From: Mactra quadrangularis
Lineage: Eukaryota; Mollusca; Bivalvia; Venerida; Mactridae
Direction of reading: 5' to 3'
NCBI GenBank assembly: GCA_025267735.1
Contig: CM046294.1
Coordinates: forward strand, 35,371,222 to 35,435,221
DNA: 64,000 bases
Part shown: in pieces, positions 1 to 10,494 of the stretch
How the letters are laid out: every line of letters starts with the position of its first letter
Numbering within the stretch: position 1 is the first letter of the stretch
Program-made: the position numbers and the translations under genes
The notes under the pieces: generated by a model
What the model saw: only the letters and a program-made list of their open reading frames with translations
Told to the model about the DNA's origin: nothing
Database searches by the model: none

Positions 1-594
1 GCATTGCTAGAGCTTAGTCTATTCAAATGTTTAAAAACACTATTTTCAGTAATTAAAGAAAAAGAGTAACTGTTGAGAACAACACCTTGGTCTCTATAGA
101 ATGAAGCCACAAATTCTCTGCCATATTGACCCAATGCAGCAGGTAATTTTGTAACAAGAACAGAAGCCACTGTGGTGAAAAACTTTTTAAAATGGTTTGC
201 AACATCAAATTTGTTAAAAATAATACTATTATCAATATTAAGTGCAATATTAGAAGTAGATTTGTTACTTTTCTTAGAAGGCATTCCAAGATCGTTGAGA
301 GATTTCCATAAGGATTTTGGATCATTTTGAATATCAATCATAGATTTCTTGTAATAATCTTTTTTAGCTGAACTAATTTGATATTGTGTAGCATTTCTCA
401 GTTGTTTAAATTTATTAAAATTTTCATCAGTTTTATCCTAAATGAAAGTTTGAAATGCTTTATCCCTATTTTGTATGCCACTTAAAATTTCACTTGTGAT
501 CCAAGGTCCTGTTCTCTGTTTGATTCTTAATTCCCTTACTGGGGCAATATTGTCTATGACATTTAGAAACAAAGACTTAAAATTAGACCATGCT
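1..594 (-). pseudogene. LINE-A endonuclease-RT linker region, partial, with in-frame stop
   Basis: Below the SINE the minus strand resumes the LINE frame (EAWSNFKSLFLNVIDNIAP...) and, after a TAG at 438-440, continues in the same frame to the window edge with a lysine- and asparagine-rich stretch including SSAKKDYYKKS and DPKSLWKSLND. This composition and order is typical of the segment between endonuclease and reverse transcriptase in CR1/Jockey-like LINEs. Removing the SINE and one copy of its target duplication brings the upstream and downstream LINE pieces into one frame, which confirms that they were one ORF. No reverse transcriptase motif is reached before position 1. Confidence 0.8.
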
Positions 595-602
595 TCATTT
601 AC
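595..602. repeat. Target-site duplication, left copy (TCATTTAC)
   Basis: Exact 8-bp match to 891-898 on the other side of SINE-1. Deleting the SINE and one copy restores the LINE-A reading frame. Confidence 0.85.
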
Positions 603-890
603 TTATTTATTTATTTGAGTTAACGTCGTATCAACACAATTTAGGTCATTTCACGGCGTCCAGCGCACCTAACCTAGCTTTCCTGGACCATTGTCTATAA
701 CCAGTAATCACCTACCCTTCCACAAGGCCGGAAACTTCTCCATATTATCTAATCAATGGAGGAAAATCGACATTAATGTGAAATTTTCATGGAAGGGTAT
801 AACCTCCCCGGGTGAGATTCGAACCCGTACCCACTTCGGGACATGAGATTCCAAATCCTGTCCTGCTACCAACTGCGCTATCGACCCGGG
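603..890 (-). mobile_element. tRNA-derived SINE (SINE-1), full length, nested in LINE-A
   Basis: On the minus strand the element begins CCCGGGTCGA, has an A-box-like block (TAGCGCAGTTGGTAGCAGG, 862-880) and a B box GGTTCGAATC (816-825), then a roughly 200-bp body and a tail ending in GACGTTAACTCAAATAAATA. The spacing fits an internal Pol III promoter of tRNA origin. The cloverleaf is not intact (acceptor and T stems do not pair well), so it is not a functional tRNA. It is flanked by the 8-bp duplication TCATTTAC. The 3' domain recurs at 9425-9525. From memory it resembles mollusc tRNA-derived SINE tails; no database search was possible. Confidence 0.85.
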
Positions 891-898
891 TCATTTAC
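891..898. repeat. Target-site duplication, right copy (TCATTTAC)
   Basis: Partner of the copy at 595-602; together they bracket SINE-1. Confidence 0.85.
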
Positions 899-936
899 AT
901 TATCACTCAAAAGTACGGATGACCAGTCAGTATTCA

Positions 937-2043
937 TTAAATTGGCCAAGAATGAATCTTTGTAGTATTTTTGAGTGATCTTACTTTGATGTTTTTATGC
1001 TTATTTATAGCCTCTTTTGTTACTTTCCTAGTACAGAACACAGCAGAATGGTCACTTATACTAACATTTAAAACGCCACTCTGTGAAATTTTACATTCAT
1101 CAGATACTAAAATAAGATCAATAATAGAAGATGATTTATCACAGATTCTTGTAAAATCAGATATCCATTGAGTAAAACTAAACATATCAATAAAAGACTT
1201 AAAAGACTTATTTAAACTATTGCTGTTTGAGTTAGAAACATCAGTGTTAAGATCACCCAATACAATACATTCTTTTTCATTAAAACATGAATTTGACAAG
1301 CAAAGATTTTCCAATGAGTCATAAAAAGTCATTTGTTTTGGAGGTCTATAGAGACAACCACATATAATAGGTTTAGTTTTCTGAAGAAGTAGTTCAATCC
1401 AGATAGATTCAAGTTCATTATTATGTAGATTTTCAATAAGATGAAAAGAAAAGTAATTTCGAATATAAATAAGAACACCGCCTCCATGTCTATTTCTATC
1501 ATTTCTCACTATGTTGTAATTATCAATTGAAATCTCAGAGTTGAACACACTGTCATCTAACCAAGTTTCAGTCAAACAAATACACGCAGCTTTACAATTG
1601 TTGGCTAGTAATCTAATTTCATCAATCTTGGGAAGTAAACTTCTAACATTCAAGTGCAGGAAATGGAGACCACGTTTTTCAAAACATCTAAATGTATGGT
1701 TGTTATCATGTTGATTGTTGGAAGATCTATCTGGACAAGGTCCAGGGCATGGATGAATGTCACCACAAAGTAAAAGATAAATAGCTATGCTTTTATTGCC
1801 ATTTGTTGAAAAAGAATATGAGTTACATGTAGATCTATACTGATTTTTATTCACATTTTGATAGCTGGTCACAAGATGTTCATATATAACTAATTCATTG
1901 TGTGAAAATACTATTTTTGGATCTTTTGAGATTAAGAAATCACCAATGTCACAATCACTAAATGCATATTCATCATTATTGCTACTTTGAAGCAATCTAC
2001 AGGATGTTAGAAATATAAATATAAAACTCTTGACAATCTCCAT
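937..2043 (-). pseudogene. LINE-A ORF2 N-terminal part: 2A-like motif plus APE endonuclease (368 codons, frameshifted at its end)
   Basis: The ORF starts at a true ATG. Residues 1-20 are hydrophobic and signal-peptide-like. Residues 94-102 read GDIHPCPGP, a 2A-like motif in which the usual Asn before the final PGP is Cys. From about residue 125 an endonuclease/exonuclease/phosphatase fold is evident: LNVRS (N132), TETWLDD (E159), HGGGVLIYI (186-194), YRPP (Y232), LGDLNTD (D264, N266), IIDLILV (D309) and SDH (330-332). In this family the domain nicks target DNA to prime reverse transcription. The reading frame ends early (IHSWPI then stop) because of a one-base shift near 960-970; the next frame continues with a sensible LINE linker. 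The catalytic residues I can see are all present, but the copy is not functional. Confidence 0.88.
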
Positions 2044-5000
2044 GACTACGATGTAAACAAACGTCTTTTAGTGGTGTGATGCCTCCGTTGAAAATAAATG
2101 GGTGGGGTGATGTGATAATTTCGTATCAGTTCAGTATGGTTTTCTCAGTCACATGGATGGGTTTTATTTTACAGCAAATGAAATTTACCAATATTATTCA
2201 ATGTTCTATAACACAAGCAGTTCTTCAAGCCCGCATATTTTCATGAAATATAATTTTTCTGTACAGGAAGTAAACAAAAGATGTGCCTTGCCAGGGGAGG
2301 TAAACGTCTAAGCTGACTTTAAAACCTTAAGATATTTAAAAGTGCTAAGAATGACCCCTTTAACTAGTAGTAATTGTGCAAAAAATCAACAATGTGTCCG
2401 CTTGTCCGGTCTATGTGCTATTTTTATATGTCGATGGTATATACACTGAACAAAAGTTCTAACCGATCACTTTTCAAATTTTGATTATTTTATAACGGGC
2501 CCAATGGATCCTTATTAACTTTTGCAGAGATGATATTTGTGTCATTTCCTACCGATTGGTGGGGAAAAATAATTTGATACGGTCCGATGCACTAAATCGG
2601 CACACAGGGTGCGGTTTACTTATTCTGACACGAAATGTTCGTGCAGAGAGTGGTGAGTATTAAATTTTCACTTTGCATAAATCCTTTTCTATTATTTTTG
2701 GGTGTCATAATGATAACTTGCTTTTCTTATACTTAACTTTGATCATTGTCAATACAAAAAATGTTCATATTACCTGTGTTAATCTGCATATTTAGACGGC
2801 ATGTACATGTAAAATGAACAAGTGCAACGGTAACGGAAATTTTATACTGATCATGTTGGTTTAAAATATCGTCAAATCCCTCAAGACTTGAATTGAACCA
2901 ACAAATATGTTTCTTTTAAGTTGCATTTTATTGCTTAGTCACGCAGCTAACATGAATAAAGCGTAATCTTTTTCATATCATTTGTTCTACATAGAAAAAC
3001 TGCTTTATTACTAATATAACAAACACGTCATAAATTTGAAAACTCTAATGAGTTTGTTGAACAGATGACGACGTTCAGTTGAAACCTTAGAAATTAAGAC
3101 TTCAATTAAGCATAGGGAAGATTATAACTCAGTAAAAAGCGCTTATCCGCAAAAAAACAACAACATAGTAACGGAAATTTTGTTCACGGAGATTTCTGCC
3201 TCCTGATATTGTTTGATCTCTGCAACAATATTTAACCAACATGACGTTTATTTTAATTCAATAAGCTGAAGTATTTTTACATATTTATATATTTATATTG
3301 AAATATAAAAAGGGTATAGAGGGCTTTCTACGGTGCCAGGATCGCTCACAAGAGCACCAGATTCTAAAGGCATATGACACGTAATCTTTCAACACATTCA
3401 TATTAAGCTGAAAAAAATTGTATCCTTGAGTTCACAATGCAAAAAAATAAAGCACTGGGCCATACAATTAAAGAAATTATTTTAAATATTTCTTTACATA
3501 ACTCCATGTTTATTCTTGTTACCCCTAGGTAGGGCCAACATTTAATCTGATGACCCCTGGGGAGGCGTCAATATTGACCCCAGTGGCAAAATCTTTGTCG
3601 ATGACCTTTATTAGTTGCTTTGCGCAGAAGTTCGTAACTATCAGCTTAAAAATTTTTGGCAATACTATTTTTTATATTACATTATATATTTTTATTATAT
3701 TTGACGGACGACGGACAAACACCGATCAGAATAGCTAACCTATAACAGTTCGTGCTCCGATGAGCTAAAACGTAAAAAATCTGCTTTAAGCTACTGTCTA
3801 ATGGTATTTGGTGAACTTGTTTGAGACTTCTACGAATCTGTTATTAACCTTTGGTAAAAATAGTATTGACTTGAATCCATTTTCAAGCTTACCATGCTGT
3901 TTTATTACTTACAAAAAATAAATATCCGTTACCACATAGTAACGGAAATTTTTTACACTTATAATCTCTGTGTGACGCATTTTTATCATTTCACTGTTTT
4001 CTAAACGTTACGACGTCGTCAGATAACTCTCGAGCAAATTTAATATCATTTGAAAGCATGTTTCCTGGAGAATACAATGATCTAAATATCAAATGAATAT
4101 CCACGCCTGTTCACACTTTAAACGCCGTTTTCTCTAGCGCGACGTTTTCAACACATAGCTTATACGTGTGTCGAATACACGTCGTTGCTATGGTGACGTC
4201 AAGATAAAAATGAATACCATTGCCATATTTATAAAGTACAATTGTGACTCTACTTGTACACCGACTTTCATGAAAGTTGGCAGACTTTAGATTTTTACGA
4301 AACATTGTATCCACCTACCTTAAAGTCATGTGTCTGCTCTAAGGTAATAATTTATAATAAGTACATTATTTTTAGCCAAACATATAACTATCATCGCAAT
4401 TAGTAAAAGTTCTGTAGACTTGAAAAAAATCTTCATAATTAAGCTATTTCTCCATCATTTTACACACTTTATGGTGTATTATTTAACCACAGGGCATCTT
4501 GAAGTCATAAATGACGTAAATATATGATGTACTGATTAGCGCTGTGTCCCTGCGAAAAGAAATATGATTAATACACCGAACGTGGTAACGGAAATTTAAA
4601 TAACGGAAATTAATTTAAAATTCGTATTGAAATTACGTCGTTTGAGCTCTACCGTGTTATAAACGATGAATTATCCGATCATCTATAACCAGTTATAGTC
4701 AATTGATGTAACTACCGCCATTATACCATTTCGATGTAACTGGTATTTTCAATAATACCGGTAACGGAAATCTTGCTTATTTACTTTTTATTGACCCCTT
4801 TCACATTTGTCATTCAAATATTTTTTTATTTCATATATACCACAGGCTTTTGTCACTTTTTTTAAGAATCAATGGAACTAAGATAACTTTTACACGTTCC
4901 TTTTTATTCTGTGTTGATATTTTGCTTCCTAATCAAGCTGTAGTAGATATGGTATCGGAAATTTTATGAAAAGTATAAAGTCTGGCGACATGCACTCTGC

Positions 5001-5579
5001 ATTAGATATTTAAACAATGTCTGACTTACTGTTTTATGGAGCCTTTTAAATACAAATTTCAATCGATTACCAATGTATATGCATGCAAATTTAACTCTTT
5101 CAGTGACCGTGTTCTCTGCAATTTTATTGCGAACAACACAGGGGTGGACTGGCGACAGTAACGGAAATTTAAAATAAGGGTCTAAAATGGTGGTTACCAT
5201 TTTATTGATAGTCCGATTTTTGTAATTTTTATGCACAATCATTGGACATCTATTAGGCAATGGACGAAATACTAAAAAGTATTTTCTTACTTACAAGCAT
5301 AGAGTTGTGTATTATTTTGTCCGATGGACCTATCTATTGAGAATGACCGTTCAGATACCACTGATAATGTAATTTTGACCTTTTGTCATACACATGTATA
5401 TGAATTCTCTATTTAATGTATCAAACTATCTACCTTTGTATAGAACCAATTAATATTAATATGTGTTAGAATATAAATGCACGAATGTAAACAACATTTT
5501 TATGTATCCAACTGACAATATATTGATGTATTTTTAATACACGAAACGAAGTTAACAATATATGATATCGTTTTGGTAA
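2044..5579. other. AT-rich non-coding stretch with a dispersed 13-bp motif
   Basis: No supportable gene: the open frames here are short, lack recognisable domains and are AT-driven. The only structure I see is the recurring GTAACGGAAATTT motif (separate entry) and one small inverted repeat formed around the copy at 3939. The first 100 bases may include LINE-A 5' untranslated sequence. Confidence 0.6.
2830..5170 (+). repeat. Cluster of dispersed GTAACGGAAATTT motifs
   Basis: Near-identical copies, all in the same orientation, start at 2830, 3168, 3939, 4585, 4601 (TAACGGAAATTA), 4761 (GTAACGGAAATC), 4952 (GTATCGGAAATTT) and 5158. Four are exact 13-mers. Spacing is irregular (338, 771, 646, 16, 160, 191 and 206 bp) and the flanks are not alike, so this is not an ordinary tandem repeat. 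Several exact 13-mers in 2.3 kb is far beyond chance. The function is unknown; transposase-binding subterminal repeats of a large DNA transposon, or a host factor binding site, are possibilities. Confidence 0.75.
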
Positions 5580-5581
5580 TA

Positions 5582-6043
5582 CAGTATAACCTGCATTAAG
5601 CAGCCATTGAAGGGAAGTGACTAAATTGGCTGCTTACAGCAGGTGACCACTTAATCCAGGTTTAGATAAAATGCTTTGATTAGTCCAATCTGAATAATTA
5701 ATCATTTATGCTATTTCTTATTAAATGATCTTCAAAAAGGGCACAAGTGACTATGTCAGTTGTATATTGGAAGTCTTACTTTATGTGATGACACTTTGTT
5801 GATAAATTTTGACTGTTTAAAGACTCAACTGGGTGGGTTTTCACACGTCTTTGCCATTATACAATGATAGTGACACTTTGTTAATTCTAAAATTTGATTG
5901 AATAGGTGACCACTGGCCACAGACAGCAGGTGGCTGCTTATTACAGGTTCAAAACGAAGTGATTTGCATTGGGAGGAAGCCAGATTGGCCAATTACAGCA
6001 GGTGACCGCTTATTACAGGTGGCTGTTAATGCAGGTTATACTG
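5582..6043. mobile_element. Tc1/mariner-superfamily (pogo-like) MITE, 462 bp
   Basis: The left end CAGTATAACCTGCATTAA is matched exactly, inverted, by the right end at about 6026-6043, and the pairing continues into CAGCC with a one-base offset. Both ends are flanked by TA (5580-5581 and 6044-6045), the target duplication of Tc1/mariner elements; CAGT termini are typical of the pogo/Tigger branch. No transposase is encoded. The interior holds three diverged direct copies of a block around ACAGCAGGTG.CCRCTTA (about 5624-5661, 5921-5949 and 5983-6021), likely subterminal repeats. Confidence 0.88.
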
Positions 6044-6439
6044 TATATGAAATGAAAACATCTTTATATTGAACCGAAAAACATTATGAATGCACACTTA
6101 CACTATATTGAACGGATTTATCAATGTGTGATAGATTCAATCTGGGTATACATTAATAGGGATTTTAATTTCATGAATACAAACTAACATACTTTAACTA
6201 ATCTGTGGCATTGTTGGATCTAACCTTCTACATATAATGTGGCACAAACATAGTTACGATGTAATAGAGCATCATTATTACAAATAAGTGTACACAACTC
6301 ATTGCATTTCTCTGGGAAAATGAAAACTCAACTTCTGATTTTGGCATTATCACCAAACAAATATTTCAAAATGATACAATATAGGATTGTTAAAATTGCA
6401 CTCAATAATTCATAAATATAACATGTATATTAATAGCAG

Positions 6440-6505
6440 CCGCGCATTCAGTCCTAAGGCCTTAAACTAAACTAATAAAATAAAACTTGAATTATGCAAT
6501 CGGCC
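6440..6505 (-). mobile_element. Orphan terminus of the GGGCC-ended element family
   Basis: On the minus strand this reads GGCCGATTGCATAATTCAAG and continues TTTTATT...TAGTTTAAGGCCTTAG, closely matching the left 60 bp of the element at 11582-12956. The 3' flank begins TAA, as it does for that element. No partner end is visible to the left, so it is a truncated or solo end. Confidence 0.7.
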
Positions 6506-7462
6506 TAAATGCATTTATGGTCCGCAGTGTGTCCGTTATCAAAGCAGTTGATTGCTATCATCCGGTTGTTAATCTCTTGCCTGTGGGCTTTGTTGAGAGT
6601 GTAATTATCGACAAGTATTAGCATTTCCAAAAATGCTTGAAATCGTCGTTTAGCCGTGTATTCTCCATAGAGTAAAAAGATTCAAGCAATATAACTCAGC
6701 GTTTTAAACCATTACTTTCCAATAAACCAGTCTACGCATAATTAATCAGCTATGAGCGTGTCCTCGCAAGGATATGCGTAACATATGGGAACGTTTGACT
6801 AGTTTTGCTAGACTTTCAGGCCAGATAAGAATTATATCGTTTGAGTAGACACAATACGGGACATGTTATAATTATGAATGTAAAATAACATTATTATGGT
6901 AGAATTTAAACTAAATGAACTATTGGGGTGTCCTAACCATCGAATGATGTTCAGACATGTTCAGACCGCACACGTACAAAAGCATTATTATGATTGACTT
7001 CACAATTCACCTGTCCATTTGGCATTGAGAAACTATATTTTATTGATAAGCAAACCGGAATATTCGATTAAGAACATGTTTTTTCCACATTCCGGCAGCT
7101 AATCGAACGTTCATATTTATTAATAAACTCGCTCCGAAGTAGGGAAGATAGGTTTGCTTTTTTAAACAAATGCGTTTTTTAAAGAAATGATCATGTTACA
7201 ATTAGTTATGCATATTTACTGGTCATATATTGCAACTTTCTTAAAACTGGTACTCGTTCATACATATATATCGATAATGGTATTTTCTGGTAATACAAAC
7301 AGGTAACCTGACAAAACACGGCGTCGACGAGTCCATACATGCATCCCTATTTTGACTACTCGGTGTCATTTTTTTCATCACGTGACCTCAAATTCATCGT
7401 TCTGATTGGCTTAAGGCAACCAGTGTAGACACAAAAATGCTCAAATCTTGATAATTGTTTTC

Positions 7463-7486
7463 ATCGCCGATCCTAGGACCGGCGAT
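7463..7486. repeat. 24-bp near-perfect palindrome centred on CCTAGG
   Basis: ATCGCCGATCCTAGGACCGG followed by CGAT reads almost the same on both strands; the only mismatched pair is A with C. It could form a cruciform or be a dimeric protein site; no flanking element is evident. Confidence 0.55.
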
Positions 7487-7800
7487 AATTAACAAGTTGT
7501 TAGAATTTACCATAATTTGGTGGCTTCTCTGTTTGGACTGGTTTATATTTCAGATTTCCTTGTTTATCTTATAATAGATTCATTCATTAATTTTATAATA
7601 CTTTATTTTCAATCTAATTCATAATAAATTTTAAGTATTGGTCATTTTCACCCCACTTGAAAACATACTAAAGTTTTTATGAATTAACTACAGTGCTAAG
7701 ATACATAACTAGATTTTATCTTACATTTAATCCTGTTTTGAGTCTAAATAACTTTTAGTATCAGCATGTTTTCTTATCGGCATTTTGCGCCATTTTTCTG

Positions 7801-8180
7801 CACTCAATGACCCCGACTTTTTCTGGCGATGAGGGGCGCTGTTCTGCCTTCAAACCCCAGCGACAAAGGGGGGCACATCCCCCTTTGAGACCCCCTGAGA
7901 CATCTTTTATTGGGGGGGGAAGGGATCTTTTTGGGGACGACTTTCCTCAAAGGAATTTCAATGAATCCAGTTTGAAAATACCAATTTCAAGGTCCGTGAC
8001 GGCCATTTTGAAGGGGGGGGTCCAGACATGTAAAAATGGACATTTGACCAGTTAAGGGTAACCTGTGCGATTGTTGATGAAAAAAACCGGCCAGAATATA
8101 CAATTTTAGACCATTTATTTCTCAAATTTACCGGGGGCCCGTACCCCCACCAACGGGAGGGGACACCCCTCCCGTACACA
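7801..8180. repeat. G/C-tract segment with several hairpins
   Basis: Unlike its AT-rich surroundings this segment has two runs of eight G (7912-7919, 8013-8020), an AAAGGGGG...CCCCCTTT hairpin (about 7866-7887) and a perfect 10-bp stem ACGGGAGGGG / CCCCTCCCGT with a 3-base loop (8153-8175). It looks like a piece of a structured repeat; I cannot name the family. Confidence 0.45.
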
Positions 8181-8959
8181 CCCCACTTTAGGTTACCAGC
8201 CCCAAGGAGCCCTATTCTGTATCAGCCTCTGAATAGTGTTACTAAACGAAACTCTTAAATCCATCAAACAAACAAATGTTTATGTTAAACCCATTTGTTT
8301 GATGAGAGCAATTTAGCATCGTTCTTTTGGGCTTAGATAAAAAACCCATTTCATAGGAATAAAGTGAGTATTAAAGGGTACTTTGGGCGATATGATATAA
8401 CAATGTAAATCTGTTTCCTGTACATGTATATAATTTTAAAATAATCTACCAAAATCAAAACCACTTGATCACTGACAGTCACTTCGTTCACTTCAGATGA
8501 ATTAGATAAGCAGTAAGCATATGAAGATATTTTGCTTCCTACGTGTAAGTTTGGACCAGTACAAACCATCTTTACTAGCTTATGTAAGTTGGCAAAAGTA
8601 ACTTAAGTCTGGGTAAATTGATTCTAGTATAATGTAGTTAAATCAGATTTATCAAAATGATTGTGAATTTTAATTTTGTAGAAAATTCTAAAGATTTGTG
8701 TGCAAATACAAACTTAATAAATAACGATTCACTATTGAATTTTAAATAAGTAATAAATGTTTTACTCATTCTATTGAGACCGTTCTATAGGATTCAACTC
8801 TAGTTTTGATTGGTTGAATATTTTGCAGTATACAAATGCTACTACATGTATATCTATAAAAATGTAAAACAAGCTATTATATGTAAAAATATATATTAAA
8901 AACACCTACTGACAAGAATATAATAATGAAATGCATTACATACATTTTGTATATCGACA

Positions 8960-9040
8960 TAGCCGCGGCCGTGGCGTAGTGCTTAGCATGTCTGACTTCG
9001 AATCCGGAGATTGCGGGTTCGAGCCCGGTCGCGGTAGGTC
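8960..9040 (+). mobile_element. tRNA-derived SINE head (or tRNA pseudogene)
   Basis: An A-box-like block TGGCGTAGTGCTTAGCATG (about 8971-8989) and B box GGGTTCGAGCCC (about 9016-9027) are spaced as in a tRNA. With the A box fixing position 8, the T stem is imperfect and the acceptor strands do not pair, so a working tRNA is unlikely. The anticodon position would read TCG (Arg-like). The downstream 100 bp may be SINE body; it does not match SINE-1. Confidence 0.7.
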
Positions 9041-9424
9041 ATACCCTAAACATGAGTTGTCGGCTACGCACTTTTCCCAGATAATCATGGGACCGCTATT
9101 GAACATTTATATTAAAATCTTTGTTCACTAGAAAAAGGGAAATCATTTAGTTATTCGGAAAGAAGTGATTAAATCGAAAATCTATGTCATTATATTGATT
9201 AAAGTTGTTTATAATTTTAAAACCGATCAAATTTTCTTATTTGACAAAATCAGCGAAGTGGACAAAAAACGTCTGTTATGACTGAACTGCAATATCGGAC
9301 ATTACGAACTCCATGAAGGTTATACATGTACTAAAACGCGTACGTATTTTTTCTTATCGTACAACTAGATATGTGATTTTTTACAAAATTGCTAAACATT
9401 TCATTTTTTTTTTGTTGCTTTAGC

Positions 9425-9525
9425 TTGTTTGTTTTGTTGGGTTTAACGCCGTTGCCACATTGTATAGGTCATATAACGGCGGTCAGTCAACCTACTCACT
9501 GTTCCTGGAAAGACTAAAACTCTGG
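9425..9525 (-). mobile_element. SINE 3' tail fragment related to SINE-1
   Basis: On the minus strand: CCAGGAACAGTGAGTAGGTT, then GCCGTTATATGACCTATACA and a tail GGCGTTAAACCCAACAAAAC. SINE-1 (603-720) has the same order: CCAGGAAAGCTAGGTTAGGT, GCCGTGAAATGACCTAAATT, GACGTTAACTCAAATAAATA. The upstream body and tRNA head are absent, so this is a 5'-truncated copy or a different SINE sharing the 3' domain. Confidence 0.72.
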
Positions 9526-10494
9526 ATTTAGCTGATAACTTGGTTTAGCATTTGTATATTATGTTTAAAAGGGGTTTCTTCAAGAAATCGTTGAATATCT
9601 TCTCCCCTTAACTGCTGATTAGACTAAAACATGTACTATTTTTTTCACACAAACGATCTTTTCCGTCTATTTATAGAATGCACGCTCGTATAGATATTTC
9701 CTTGGATGGTCTAAATTACTGATGCAGACACTGACACCATACACAAAGAGGGATTATCAGACCATGACTGATTATGGTGCTAATATATATTGTATAAAGG
9801 TCCTTATGTTCTAATAAATATAAATATATTTTTTCTAATTTTCGGCCAATATGCAATAACTTTAAATTTAACAAACAAAACTATATTAAGATTAGGTAAA
9901 GATTTACAAACATTGACAATTACTCCAAGCATGGAACGTTTAACATGTTCTGAATTATACCTTTTTATATGACAAAATGCTATAGAATTACCGGGCTCCG
10001 TTTAGCTGCATATATCATTGGTTTCTCTATTAATGTAAGTACACATACTGTCACCACCATCCGGCGATATTTGATGCTTTGTGTCAATCTTTTCTAGTAT
10101 TGAAGTATATTTTACACTTACTTATGAGTATCATGACCTAATAAACACTTGGGTCATTTATTGGTCAAGGGTGCTAGTTTCAAATAATTTTAGCCTCTCA
10201 CTTGTAGAAAGCCACAGACTTAAGCTGCACCTTCATGTTCTTATTTTTTGCGCTCTTTGAGGTTTTGCATAAATTTTTATTGTTCACAGCTGTAGTCGTC
10301 CAGAACTTTATCTCTATACCAAAGCGTTCTAAAATCAATTAGTATACATAAGCACATTCCCACTTATGGCTGACAATTGCCGTATTTGATACAGTGGTAG
10401 GAAGGAGAATGACCGCTACATGCACTATTTTGTAATTTATTAGTCGTGTAAACACAAACATGTGAAACATTGAATTTAAATTAATCATGCTTAC
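9526..10494. other. Non-coding stretch; 3' part may be intron of the HSPA12-like gene
   Basis: No supportable gene. About 10377-10425 shares a block (TGCCGTAT...CAGTGGTAGGA.GGAGAATGACC) with 21683-21733. If the exon at 10495-10833 belongs to a live gene, its intron begins at 10494 and runs leftward; I do not recognise a following HSPA12 exon down to position 1. Confidence 0.5.
10489..10494 (-). promoter_or_regulatory. Splice donor GTAAGC of the HSPA12-like exon
   Basis: Minus-strand GTAAGC directly follows codon AAG at the point where HSPA12 similarity stops, so it is the likely exon 3' border. Confidence 0.65.

Larger units (their letters stand above)
1..2043 (-). mobile_element. LINE-A: degraded APE-type non-LTR retrotransposon, cut by the window edge
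   Basis: Reading the minus strand from 2043 downward gives an ORF with a 2A-like motif and an APE-type endonuclease, followed by the linker that usually separates endonuclease from reverse transcriptase; the element then runs off the window at position 1, so the reverse transcriptase is not visible here. The copy is dead: there is a one-base frameshift near 960-970 in an A-rich run, a SINE at 603-890, and an in-frame TAG at 438-440. The layout of 2A motif, endonuclease and lysine-rich linker fits the CR1/L2/Jockey-like group, but the clade cannot be settled without the reverse transcriptase. The 5' boundary is not defined; I place it near the start codon at 2043. Confidence 0.85.
6044..8959. 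other. Non-coding stretch without a supportable gene
   Basis: AT-rich DNA with short chance frames only. Noted inside it: an orphan transposon end (6440-6505), a 24-bp near-palindrome (7463-7486) and a G/C-tract segment with hairpins (7801-8180). Nothing else is recognisable. Confidence 0.6.

Noticed and set aside
53..337. 94-codon minus-strand frame in LINE-A
   Set aside because: It is an out-of-frame shadow; the real LINE frame in the same segment reads through as a lysine-rich linker.
7807..8179. Overlapping frames in the G/C-tract segment
   Set aside because: They arise from the low-complexity G/C runs and have no protein features.
8960..9040. Functional tRNA-Arg gene
   Set aside because: A and B boxes are present but the acceptor and T stems do not pair when the A box sets the numbering.
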